A DNA stretch of 64,000 nt. Origin: Sinorhizobium kostiense. GTDB taxonomy: Bacteria > Pseudomonadota > Alphaproteobacteria > Rhizobiales > Rhizobiaceae. The first letter of the stretch is position 1. Every line of letters begins with the position of its first letter. The stretch is from assembly GCF_017874595.1 (NCBI RefSeq), contig NZ_JAGILA010000004.1, forward strand, positions 186,001 to 250,000. Reading direction: 5' to 3'. Shown piece by piece: positions 35,731-43,869 of the stretch. The notes under the pieces were generated by a model. It ran no database searches, was not told the DNA's origin, and was given only the letters and a program-made list of their open reading frames with translations. Position numbers and translations under genes: made by a program.

Positions 35731-37116
35731 GTGACGATGATCAGATGTATTTCGCCGGTCAATGGCGAGGTCTATGCGGAGCGTCCGGCCATGCCGCTGG
35801 AGCGCGCCAGGGAAGCGGTGGCGAAAGCGCGGCTTGCGCAGAAGGTTTGGGCCCGGCGTCCGCTCGAGGAGCGGGTGAAGCTGGTGCTTGCCGGTGTCGC
35901 GCGGCTCAATGAGATGGCCGACGAGGTGGTGCCCGAGCTTGCCTGGCAGATGGGCCGGCCGGTGCGCTATGGCGGCGAGTTCAAGGGCTTCAACGAGCGG
36001 TCCAACTACGTCGCTTCCATCGCCGCCGACGCGCTGAAGCCGCTTGTCGTCGAAGAGAGCGATCGTTTCGAGCGGCGTATCGAACGCGAGCCGCACGGCG
36101 TCGTGTTCGTCATCGCGCCCTGGAACTATCCATACATGACGGCGATCAATACGGTCGCGCCGGCGTTGATGGCCGGCAACACCGTGATCATCAAACACGC
36201 CAGCCAGACGATCCTCGTCGGCGAGCGGCTGGTTCACGCCTTCGTGGAAGCCGGCGTGCCGGCAGACGTCTTCCAGAATCTGTTCCTCGACCACGAGACG
36301 ACGGCGGCGTTGATTGCCGCCAGGAGCTTCGACTTCATCAACTTCACCGGTTCGGTCGACGGCGGGCGCTCGATCGAGCGGGCGGCAGCAGGCACTTTCA
36401 CCGGTCTCGGTCTCGAACTCGGCGGCAAGGACCCGGGCTATGTGATGGAGGATGCCGATCTCGACGCCGCGGTCGACACGCTGATGGACGGCGCGACTTA
36501 CAATTCGGGCCAATGCTGCTGCGGCATCGAGCGCATCTATGTGCATGAATCGCTCTATGATGCATTCGTCGAAAAGTCGGTTGCCTGGGTTTCCAATTAC
36601 AAGCTCGGCAATCCGCTCGACCCGGAAACGACGCTCGGCCCCATGGCCCACAGGCGGTTCGCCGAGACGGTGCGCAGTCAGATCGCCGATGCGGTGGCGA
36701 AGGGGGCGAAGGCGCTGGTAGATCCGAAGCTGTTTCCCGAGGACGACGGCGGCGCCTATCTCGCGCCGCAGATTGTCGTCGACGTCGACCATTCGATGGC
36801 GTTCATGCGCGAGGAGACCTTCGGTCCGGCGGTCGGGATCATGAAGGTGAAGAACGACACGCAAGCGATCGAACTGATGAATGACTGCCAGTACGGCCTC
36901 ACGGTCTCGCTTTGGACCAAGGATGCCGAGCGTGCCGCTGGGATCGGCCGCGAGCTCGAGACGGGCACGGTTTTCATGAACCGTGCCGACTATCTCGACC
37001 CGGCGCTCTGCTGGACCGGCGTCAAGGAGACGGGCCGCGGCGGTTCGCTTTCCGTCATTGGCTTCCACAATCTGACCCGCCCGAAATCCTACCACCTGAA
37101 GAAAGTCACAGCATGA
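35731..37116 (+). CDS. Aldehyde dehydrogenase (NAD(P)-dependent)
   Basis: This 461-residue aldehyde dehydrogenase has the family landmarks: APWNYPY at about 129-135, the cofactor motif FTGSVDGGRSIERAAAG near 205-221, general base Glu229 in LELGGKDPGYV, and the catalytic Cys263 in GQCCCG. The NYPY form and overall length resemble succinate-semialdehyde and other omega-aldehyde dehydrogenases. The GTG at 35731 is favoured because AGGAAG lies 6 bases upstream; the ATG at 35737 is an alternative. It overlaps the alcohol dehydrogenase start by ATGA. It probably oxidises the aldehyde made by that enzyme. Confidence 0.92.
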   Translation: MTMIRCISPVNGEVYAERPAMPLERAREAVAKARLAQKVWARRPLEERVKLVLAGVARLNEMADEVVPELAWQMGRPVRYGGEFKGFNERSNYVASIAADALKPLVVEESDRFERRIEREPHGVVFVIAPWNYPYMTAINTVAPALMAGNTVIIKHASQTILVGERLVHAFVEAGVPADVFQNLFLDHETTAALIAARSFDFINFTGSVDGGRSIERAAAGTFTGLGLELGGKDPGYVMEDADLDAAVDTLMDGATYNSGQCCCGIERIYVHESLYDAFVEKSVAWVSNYKLGNPLDPETTLGPMAHRRFAETVRSQIADAVAKGAKALVDPKLFPEDDGGAYLAPQIVVDVDHSMAFMREETFGPAVGIMKVKNDTQAIELMNDCQYGLTVSLWTKDAERAAGIGRELETGTVFMNRADYLDPALCWTGVKETGRGGSLSVIGFHNLTRPKSYHLKKVTA

Positions 37117-38258
37117 CGATCACTGCCAACTGGAGCTATCCGACCGCCATCAAGTTCGGTGCCGGCCGGATCAAGGAGCTTGCCGACCATTGCAAGGCCG
37201 TCGGCATGAAGAAGCCGCTGCTCATAACCGATCGCGGTCTCGCACCGATGGCGATCACGCAGAATGCGCTCGACATTCTCGATGCGGGAGGTCTCGGCCG
37301 CGCCATTTTCGCGGAGGTCGATCCGAACCCCAACGATGTCAACCTTGAGGCCGGCATCAAGGCCTTTAAGGATGGCGGCCATGACGGTGTGGTCGCCTTC
37401 GGCGGCGGCTCCGGTCTCGATCTCGGCAAATGCGTCGCCTTCATGGTCGGCCAGACGCGGCCAGTCTGGGATTTCGAGGACATCGGCGACTGGTGGACGC
37501 GTGCAAATGTCGACGGCATCGCGCCGATCGTCGCCGTGCCGACGACGGCCGGTACCGGCTCCGAGGTCGGCCGTGCCAGCGTCATCACCAATTCGCAAAC
37601 CCATGTGAAGAAGGTGATCTTCCACCCGAATTTCCTGCCGGCGGTGACGATCTGCGATCCGGAACTGACGGTTGGCATGCCGAAGGTCATTACCGCCGGC
37701 ACCGGCATGGATGCCTTTGCCCACTGCCTGGAAGCCTTTTCCTCGCCCTTCTACCATCCGATGTCGGCCGGCATCGCGCTCGAAGGCATGCGACTCGTCA
37801 AGGAATACCTGCCGCGCGCCTACAGGGACGGCAGCGACATCGAGGCGCGCGCTCACATGATGAGCGCGGCGGCAATGGGGGCTGTCGCCTTCCAGAAGGG
37901 GCTTGGTGCGATCCATTCGCTATCCCACCCTGTGGGTGCGATCTACAACACCCATCACGGCATGACCAATGCTGTCGTGATGCCGCCGGTCCTGCGCTTC
38001 AACCGCCCGGCGATCGAAGAGAAGATCGCGCGCGCCGCTGCCTATCTCGGCATTTTCGGCGGCTTCGACGGCTTCTACGACTATGTGCTGCAATTGCGCG
38101 AGGAACTCGGCGTTCCCGACAAGCTCTCTGCCCTCGGCGTCGGCACCGATCGCATCGACGAGATGGCGGGGATGGCGATCGTCGACCCCACGGCAGGCGG
38201 CAATCCGGTGGAACTGACGCTCGAAGCGGCGAAGAAGCTCTTTGTCGCGTGTATCTGA
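37113..38258 (+). CDS. Iron-containing alcohol dehydrogenase
   Basis: This 381-residue group III alcohol dehydrogenase has the NAD-binding GGGSGLDLGKCVAF at about 90-103, VPTTAGTGSEVGRASVI near 143-159, and the metal region: Asp in ICDPELTVGMP, and His residues in GMDAFAHCLEAF, SLSHPVGAIYNTHHG. It would oxidise a primary alcohol to the aldehyde. It is the last gene of the operon and translationally coupled to the aldehyde dehydrogenase; an intrinsic terminator follows 23 bases after its stop. Confidence 0.93.
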   Translation: MTITANWSYPTAIKFGAGRIKELADHCKAVGMKKPLLITDRGLAPMAITQNALDILDAGGLGRAIFAEVDPNPNDVNLEAGIKAFKDGGHDGVVAFGGGSGLDLGKCVAFMVGQTRPVWDFEDIGDWWTRANVDGIAPIVAVPTTAGTGSEVGRASVITNSQTHVKKVIFHPNFLPAVTICDPELTVGMPKVITAGTGMDAFAHCLEAFSSPFYHPMSAGIALEGMRLVKEYLPRAYRDGSDIEARAHMMSAAAMGAVAFQKGLGAIHSLSHPVGAIYNTHHGMTNAVVMPPVLRFNRPAIEEKIARAAAYLGIFGGFDGFYDYVLQLREELGVPDKLSALGVGTDRIDEMAGMAIVDPTAGGNPVELTLEAAKKLFVACI

Positions 38259-38281
38259 AGTCGTCGCCCGTTAATTTTTTC

Positions 38282-38316
38282 AAAGCCCGGGAATCCCTGA
38301 TTTTCCGGGCTTTTTC
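38282..38316 (+). terminator. Rho-independent terminator after the alcohol dehydrogenase gene
   Basis: Stem AAAGCCCGG/CCGGGCTTT with a 14-base loop runs directly into a T-run (GGGCTTTTTC). It closes the 30121-38258 operon. Confidence 0.9.
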
Positions 38317-38464
38317 ATGCGCAAGGGCCCGCAGAGGCGGCGCGACGGTTAATCTTTGCCAGCCAAAATTTCCATTTCGTTAACCATGTTCTGAAAGGTT
38401 CCGTTAATCGAATCTGCCCCGAAGCGCGGGGGGACCGAGCATCGAGAGAATGAGGTGGAAGAAG

Positions 38465-39181
38465 ATGGCGGTGATTACATTGGCCAACGCCAAGGGCGGC
38501 GCCGGTAAGACCACGGCGGCCCTGATCCTGGCAACGGAACTTGCGCGGCAGGGCAACCGCGTGGTGATCCTCGACGCGGACCCGCAGCGCTGGATCACCA
38601 GCTGGTCGGAGATATCCGGTCGCATCCCCAATCTCGAAGTGATTTCGCACATCACGCCGGCTTCGCTGCCCTGTCACATCCGCGAGCTCAAGGACGAGGT
38701 GGACTTCATCGTGATCGACCTCGCAGGTGCCAAGGACGCGATCGTAGCGCTTGCGCTCGGGCTTTCCGATCAGGTGCTGATCCCCGTTCAAGGCTGTGCC
38801 ATGGACGCGCGGGGAGCAGTGCAGATCCTGGAACTCATTCGGCAGATCCAAGACAGGGCGAAAGTTCGGATCAAGCATTCCGTTGTGCTGACGCGGGTGA
38901 ACTCTCTGGTAACGACCCGGGCGTTGCAAACGATCAAGACGCTGCTCGCTGAACGCGGCGTTTCGGTCCTCGACACGCCGATCATCGAGCGCGCCGCTTA
39001 CCGCGAGATCTTCGAATGCGGCGGGACGCTGCAGACGATGGACGCAAGCCGGGTCAGTAACCTCGAGAAGGCTCGCGAAAACGCCTTCGCGCTGGCCAGC
39101 GAGATACAAGCGCTGCTGCCCGTAACACCACGCCGCGCATTGATGTCTCGCTTGCGCTCGGCTTTGCCGCGCGCGGCGTGA
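38465..39181 (+). CDS. ParA-family ATPase (orphan)
   Basis: This 238-residue ParA/MinD-superfamily protein begins MAVITLANAKGGAGKTTAAL with a deviant Walker A (KGGAGKTT at about 10-17), followed by the ILDADPQ motif and IVIDLAG. There is no N-terminal DNA-binding domain and no parB or repB gene beside it, so it is not a standard plasmid partition locus. The ATG at 38465 is preceded by AGGTGGAAGA; another ATG at 38450 is in frame. Orphans of this type position protein complexes or chromosomes in alphaproteobacteria; the cargo here is unknown. Confidence 0.88.
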   Translation: MAVITLANAKGGAGKTTAALILATELARQGNRVVILDADPQRWITSWSEISGRIPNLEVISHITPASLPCHIRELKDEVDFIVIDLAGAKDAIVALALGLSDQVLIPVQGCAMDARGAVQILELIRQIQDRAKVRIKHSVVLTRVNSLVTTRALQTIKTLLAERGVSVLDTPIIERAAYREIFECGGTLQTMDASRVSNLEKARENAFALASEIQALLPVTPRRALMSRLRSALPRAA

Positions 39182-39224
39182 CTTCCTTTCGAGGTTGCTC
39201 GCTTTCCCGGGAGGCTTCTACGTG

Positions 39225-39282
39225 CCCCTCGTCCCTGTGCTTGTCACAGGGACCCAGCCATAGCGCCCGCGCCGTGAGTAAC
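39225..39282 (-). repeat. Palindromic repeat (REP-like, copy 4)
   Basis: It is homologous to 1659-1718. The second hairpin has arms GTCCCTGTG/CACAGGGAC: the terminal A-T pair of copy 1 has become G-C on both strands, so pairing is kept. The GC-rich hairpin is present but imperfect. It lies just downstream of the ParA-like gene. Confidence 0.8.
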
Positions 39283-39375
39283 TGTGCCGGCCCCGGTGTA
39301 TGCTGCGACAAGAACAGTGATAACGGCACGGGGGCGGCCTTTGCTGTACCTCCCGTGCCTCAGCGAGCGCGTGGA

Positions 39376-40665
39376 TCAGAACCGCCGATCGATCAAGTGC
39401 TTGGCCTGGGCGCCGATGTGGTAGAAGGCGGATTTCAGGTTGCGCCAGGGGTCCGGCGTGACCGGAGTTTCGGCGAGAGGGACCGCAGTGGCGTCGCCGA
39501 CGACATAGCGGGCAAGTGCACGGCCGAAGACGGTTCCGGGCGCAATGCCGCGGCCGTTGTAGCCACCGACGGAAACGACGTTCGGCGCAAGAAGGTGCAT
39601 GACCGGCAGGTTGTTGGCCGTCATACCGATGCGTCCGTCCCACCAATATTCGAAACGGAAATCGCCGATATAGGGGAAGAGCTTGCGCACCGACCGGGTG
39701 GCGAAGGCACGATGGGTGCCCTCGGCGATCGCGTCCAGCCTGCCTATCGATCCGAAGATCAGTCGATTCTGTTGGTCCATGCGGAAGGATGTCATCACCA
39801 GTCCCGTGTCCCAGGCGCCTTGGCGCTCCGGAAGAATCCTGCTGGCGACGTCTTCTTGAAGAGGATTCGTCGCGAACTGGAAATAGGGAAGGATGGTCAG
39901 TTCCTGTGTCTGCGCTCGCCATGGAGCGCCATCGACGAGCGAGCCGTAGGCGTCGGTGGCGACAATGACGTGCGGCGCCGTGAGCGAGCCGTCGCCGGCT
40001 GCTAGCTTCCAGAGATCACCCTTGCGATCGGCGGCAAGAAGCGGCGTATTGGTGAAAATCTCGGCGCCGGCGTCAAGCGCCGCCCGGGCAAGCCCACGCG
40101 CATAGGCGAGCGGCTGGATCGTTCCGGCCCGCCGGTCGAGAAGGGCGCCGCTGAAGCCTTCCGCGCCGGAGAGCGCATGCGCCTTCTCGTCCGAAAGCAC
40201 TTCCACCGGCGCACCGCGTCTTTTCCATTGAGCTTCCCGTTCGCGCAGTTCCCTCAATCCATGGGCGCCGACAGCCATGTGCAGCGTGCCCTTGCGAACC
40301 GCTTCGCACGCGATGCCATGCTTTGCGACCAACTCGTATACCAAGGACGGGCCGTCGCCGAGCTCTGCAAGCAGGCGGTCGCCGGCCGCCGGGCCGAGCG
40401 TGGCGACGAGATCGTCCGGCTTCACCCACATGCCGGCATTGACGAGCCCGACATTGCGGCCCGAGCCGCCATGGCCGATCGTCTGTGCCTCGACCAGGGT
40501 GGCCTTCACCCCCAATTCAGCGAGATGAAGGGCGGCCGAAAGACCGGTGAAACCGCCGCCGACGATCGCTACATCGGCCGTCCGGTCGCCCGTGAGGGGG
40601 CCGGTCTCGGGAGCAGCCGGTGCCGTCGCATGCCAGAGATTGGGGAGAGGGCGCTCCGTCGCCAT
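39376..40665 (-). CDS. FAD-dependent oxidoreductase, DAO family (PuuB/OrdL-like)
   Basis: This 429-residue flavoprotein has the dinucleotide fold DVAIVGGGFTGLSAALHLAE at about 31-50, the GHGGSGRNVGLVNAGMW segment and a C-terminal YNGRGIAPGTVFGRALARYV FAD-binding end. This is the pattern of gamma-glutamylputrescine oxidase (PuuB), glycine/sarcosine oxidases and rhizobial oxidoreductase subunits. The ATG at 40665 follows AAAGGAAT and replaces a longer frame with an unlikely N-terminus. It would oxidise a secondary or primary amine. It stands alone, convergent with the ParA-like gene. Confidence 0.9.
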   Translation of the reverse strand: MATERPLPNLWHATAPAAPETGPLTGDRTADVAIVGGGFTGLSAALHLAELGVKATLVEAQTIGHGGSGRNVGLVNAGMWVKPDDLVATLGPAAGDRLLAELGDGPSLVYELVAKHGIACEAVRKGTLHMAVGAHGLRELREREAQWKRRGAPVEVLSDEKAHALSGAEGFSGALLDRRAGTIQPLAYARGLARAALDAGAEIFTNTPLLAADRKGDLWKLAAGDGSLTAPHVIVATDAYGSLVDGAPWRAQTQELTILPYFQFATNPLQEDVASRILPERQGAWDTGLVMTSFRMDQQNRLIFGSIGRLDAIAEGTHRAFATRSVRKLFPYIGDFRFEYWWDGRIGMTANNLPVMHLLAPNVVSVGGYNGRGIAPGTVFGRALARYVVGDATAVPLAETPVTPDPWRNLKSAFYHIGAQAKHLIDRRF

Positions 40666-40810
40666 TGCCGGTATTCCTTTGTCAGCCGGGATTGTTCGCC
40701 TGTGATAAAGCGAATGCGGCAAGGATTTTCATGACAATGTTTCATGAAGTCATGAAGGCCGACGATGTCGGGCGTCCCGAGGGGCTCCGCCTCAATCGGG
40801 CGTAAGCGTG

Positions 40811-42229
40811 CTATTGATAGCGACTGAGAACATCCACGGAAGTCGGCGCCCCGGCCTCGTCGACGAACTCGACCGTAACGCCGGGGCTCACCATCTTGCC
40901 GAGCTCGGTCGCATCCCAGTTGGTAAGGCGTATGCAGCCATGGCTCTGGGTCTTGCCGATCTTGGACGGGTCCGGCGTTCCGTGAATACCGTAGGTTGGC
41001 TTCGAAAGCGCGATCCAGACAGTGCCTACCGGTCCGTTCGGTCCCGGCCGCAATTCCAGGATCCTGTCGTTGGCGCCCTGTTTGAAATTGATCTTCGGGT
41101 TGTAGGTATAACCGGGATTGAAGGCGATCCGTTCGACGGTCACGGTGCCGGACGGCGAGGGCGTATCCGCGGAACCGATCGTCGCCGGATAGGCAGCAAT
41201 GAGTTTGTCCGCCTCGTCATAGGCCAGAACCTGTTTGCGCCCCTTGTCGGCGACGACCCGTGCCACCTTGCCCGTCTTGTTCGGGCCGGGGTTGATGACC
41301 TTGATCGTGGTGCCGGGGATCGAAAAATCGACACCCGGATTGAGCTCGCGCAGATAGTTCTCGTCCATGTGGAACTTCTCGCCGAGCATCTCGGCGGTGG
41401 ACGTGAAGGAGAGATGCGGAAGAAGCGCCTTGTGCGCATAGTCTTCCGGGATCGAGGCGACATAGGGACCGGCCGCATCGGCGGCTGTAATGGTGTAGGT
41501 GGTGATCGGCAGGCCACCGCTGAAGCGCAGCCGCTCGAGAATGTCCTCGGTGTTGTTCGGGTCCAGTGTTTCGCCGGTCGCCTGCTGCCAGGCCTCGATC
41601 GCCTTCGTGACGTTCGAGCCCATCTTGCCGTCGATCACGCCTGGCGAGAACCCTTCCCGGTCGAGGAAGACCTGCAGAGCTGTGATTTCCGCCTTCGACT
41701 TGTTGGTCACCGGTGCCGCCGGCGGCATTGGCTGCCGCAGAGGATCTTCGTATTGCGGATCGTAGGCGGCCTGCTCGTCGCCAAGCGAAGGCAGGCTGTT
41801 CGGAAGGTCCTCGCGCTCCACCGGCGCAGGCGTCGCGTCACGGTATCCGGGAACGGTTCCGGTATATTCGCCTGGCTCGGAATAGCCGTATTCCGGGTCG
41901 CGCCGGTTCGAATAGACATCGGCGCCATATCCGCGGCGGCGGACGGCATAGCCGTCATTCGGCACCACCGTGGCGACGACATTGCCCCAAGGGTCGACCA
42001 GGACCGTGCGACCGCGACGGTCGCGCATGGCGCGGACTTCGCCGCCATCCGGAATGTAGTCGAGGATGTCGCCTTCAGGCGTCACCAGCAGAACGTCCGG
42101 CTCGTCCCAGAAACCGCCGTAACCCTCCTGCGCGCGTGCAGGCACGAGCTCCACGGCGATAAGGCCGATTGCGGCGATAAGCGAAAGGCCGATGCGGGTC
42201 GCTGATGTCACGAAAGAACCTGTCGTCAT
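40811..42229 (-). CDS. L,D-transpeptidase with peptidoglycan-binding domain
   Basis: This 472-residue secreted enzyme has a signal peptide (about 1-33, ending PARA-QEG), a low-complexity Tyr/Pro-rich region to about 175, a PG_binding_1-like domain at about 178-235 (LQVFLDREGFSPGVIDGKMG), and a YkuD catalytic domain at about 320-450. The catalytic motif is HGTPDP followed by SHGCIRLTNWD with the active cysteine. It makes 3-3 cross-links in peptidoglycan or attaches proteins to it. Rhizobiales rely heavily on such enzymes for polar growth. The gene is monocistronic. Confidence 0.93.
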   Translation of the reverse strand: MTTGSFVTSATRIGLSLIAAIGLIAVELVPARAQEGYGGFWDEPDVLLVTPEGDILDYIPDGGEVRAMRDRRGRTVLVDPWGNVVATVVPNDGYAVRRRGYGADVYSNRRDPEYGYSEPGEYTGTVPGYRDATPAPVEREDLPNSLPSLGDEQAAYDPQYEDPLRQPMPPAAPVTNKSKAEITALQVFLDREGFSPGVIDGKMGSNVTKAIEAWQQATGETLDPNNTEDILERLRFSGGLPITTYTITAADAAGPYVASIPEDYAHKALLPHLSFTSTAEMLGEKFHMDENYLRELNPGVDFSIPGTTIKVINPGPNKTGKVARVVADKGRKQVLAYDEADKLIAAYPATIGSADTPSPSGTVTVERIAFNPGYTYNPKINFKQGANDRILELRPGPNGPVGTVWIALSKPTYGIHGTPDPSKIGKTQSHGCIRLTNWDATELGKMVSPGVTVEFVDEAGAPTSVDVLSRYQ

Positions 42230-42493
42230 GGTTGGCTGCTCTGCGGCGGTACATTTGGATTTCGACGTTAATGTGAAAAAAGTGAAATCATCATGAACAA
42301 TCCCTTAAATCGTAGTATGCAGGCTTTTCCGGCCGCGCAACAGCGATCTCGGCTGGCTTTCACCGCGCCCATTCAACCTCCTTGAATCCATAACGGCTTT
42401 TATTCCGATTGGTTCACGTCGAAGGCACCGAAGAGGGTCGAGCTATGTTGGCCTGCCTCTGATCTAATTCCGTGGGCAACAAAAGAGGTGCGC

Positions 42494-43329
42494 ATGAAGA
42501 CCAGGCTTGACGCGGACGACCGCGCGGACGGCTACCTCCTGTTCGACCGATCTTCGGCGCTCGACATCGCCGCCTTCGTCGTTACCGGAGTCGACCTGTC
42601 GCCGGGTGAGGCTATCCCGCCCAACGGGGATCGGCGAATCGACCGGGCGCTTGCCGGGTTTCTCTTCACCTGCGGTCCCGATCACATTCGCCATCCGGAG
42701 CCGGTGGACGGAGGCGGCGACGGCGCCTGCTATCCGCTGCATGGTTCGCTTTCGGGGACTCCGGTCAGCCGCGCGGAAATCTCTCAAAACGGTTTCCGAT
42801 GCACCGGCATCACCGAAGTCGATCTCGCCTGCGGCGGCAGGGCGGCGATAGAGCGCTGCTGGCAGGTCGAGCCGGATTGCGTGAGGCTTCAAGATCGTGT
42901 CCTCAATATCGGAGCCACAGGCTTCGCGCCGATGATGATGTATCACATCAATATTGGCGGCCGGCTGCTCGGAGCGGAGACGCGGATCGAAGCTCTATCG
43001 GTGGAGGGCGGTTCGCAGCCCTGGCGCTTCGGTGAGGGCGAGAGCGCACATTTCTGCATACCGGCTGTCGCCAGCCAGGATGGATGGGGGAGGTCGCGCT
43101 TGGCCCGCTGCCGGGGCTCGAAGGCCGCAGCCTACATGTCCGATTCCGGACGGACACGCTGCCGTTCCTGCAGATGTGGCGTTGCCAGCGCGGCGGCGCC
43201 GACGTCATCAGCATCGAGCCGGCCTCGCACCGGCTCGCCAAACGGCCGCAGCACTGCGCAGGCGGCGAACTCGCCTGCATGGAACCCGGCCAGTCGCGAG
43301 ATTATGGCCTCGCGCTTCGCGTAGCTTGA
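42494..43329 (+). pseudogene. DUF4432 (aldose-1-epimerase-like) gene with a frameshift
   Basis: The first about 198 codons give a protein matching the DUF4432 galactose-mutarotase-like family (SSALDIAAFVVTG, LFTCGPDHIRHPEPVDGG, YPLHGSLSGTP, RVLNIGATGFAPMMMYHINI). At 43086-43090 there is a run of five G; the original frame then continues into a non-family sequence, while the -1 frame continues the family (EVALGPLPGLEGRSLHVRF...GYGLALRV-like end, stop at 43327-43329). Adding one G restores a single 278-codon frame through the junction (DGWGEVALG). It is either a recent pseudogene or a sequencing error in the homopolymer. Start at 42494 follows AGAGGTG. Confidence 0.8.
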
Positions 43330-43401
43330 ACCCGCTTCACGATTGACGCCGCCCGGTGCCCGGCCTACACCAAGGCAAAATAGTCATGAGGAACCGCCAT
43401 C

Positions 43402-43740
43402 ATGGACATCCGCCAGATCAACGATGAATATTCGGTTTCGGGCCAGATCACGGTCGAAGACCTCGACGAGATCAAGGCGCTCGGATTCAAATCCATCGTC
43501 TGCCACCGTCCGGATTTCGAAGTGCCCGACCAGCCGACTTTCGACGCGATCGCCGCGCGTGCCCAGGAGCTTGGGCTGGAAATCGCTCATATTCCCGTCG
43601 GTCCGATGGGTGTGACCGCCGACGCGGTCACCCGCATGGTCGACGCCCTCGACGAATTCCCGCGGCCGATGCTCGGCTATTGCCGCTCCGGCGCCCGCTC
43701 CACCGCCGTCTATCAGCAGACCTTGCATATCCGAGGCTGA
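43402..43740 (+). CDS. TIGR01244/DUF442 sulfur transferase or phosphatase-like protein
   Basis: This 112-residue protein matches the DUF442 domain that is also found fused to metallo-beta-lactamase-like hydrolases (Blh). It has the P-loop phosphatase-like motif YCRSGARS with Cys94 and a partner acid region in HRPDFEVPDQPTF. Such domains act as rhodanese-like sulfur transferases or phosphatases; in rhizobia Blh-type proteins are linked to sulfide handling. Here the domain is free-standing, with no sulfide dioxygenase gene next to it. Function is not established. Confidence 0.85.
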   Translation: MDIRQINDEYSVSGQITVEDLDEIKALGFKSIVCHRPDFEVPDQPTFDAIAARAQELGLEIAHIPVGPMGVTADAVTRMVDALDEFPRPMLGYCRSGARSTAVYQQTLHIRG

Positions 43741-43869
43741 GGACCGTTCGCCCACAAAGCGACAACGGGCGGTTTCGACATGAACGAGCCGCATCTCATC
43801 GAGCCTGAGCAACGGCCGGAGTCCTCATGAGATCGGACACCCAATCGGCAGTAGCCGTTTGGAAATTTT

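Noticed and set aside
38465..39181. Plasmid repABC or parAB partition locus
   Set aside because: Only a ParA-like gene is present; no repB/parB, repC or parS-like repeat is seen nearby.
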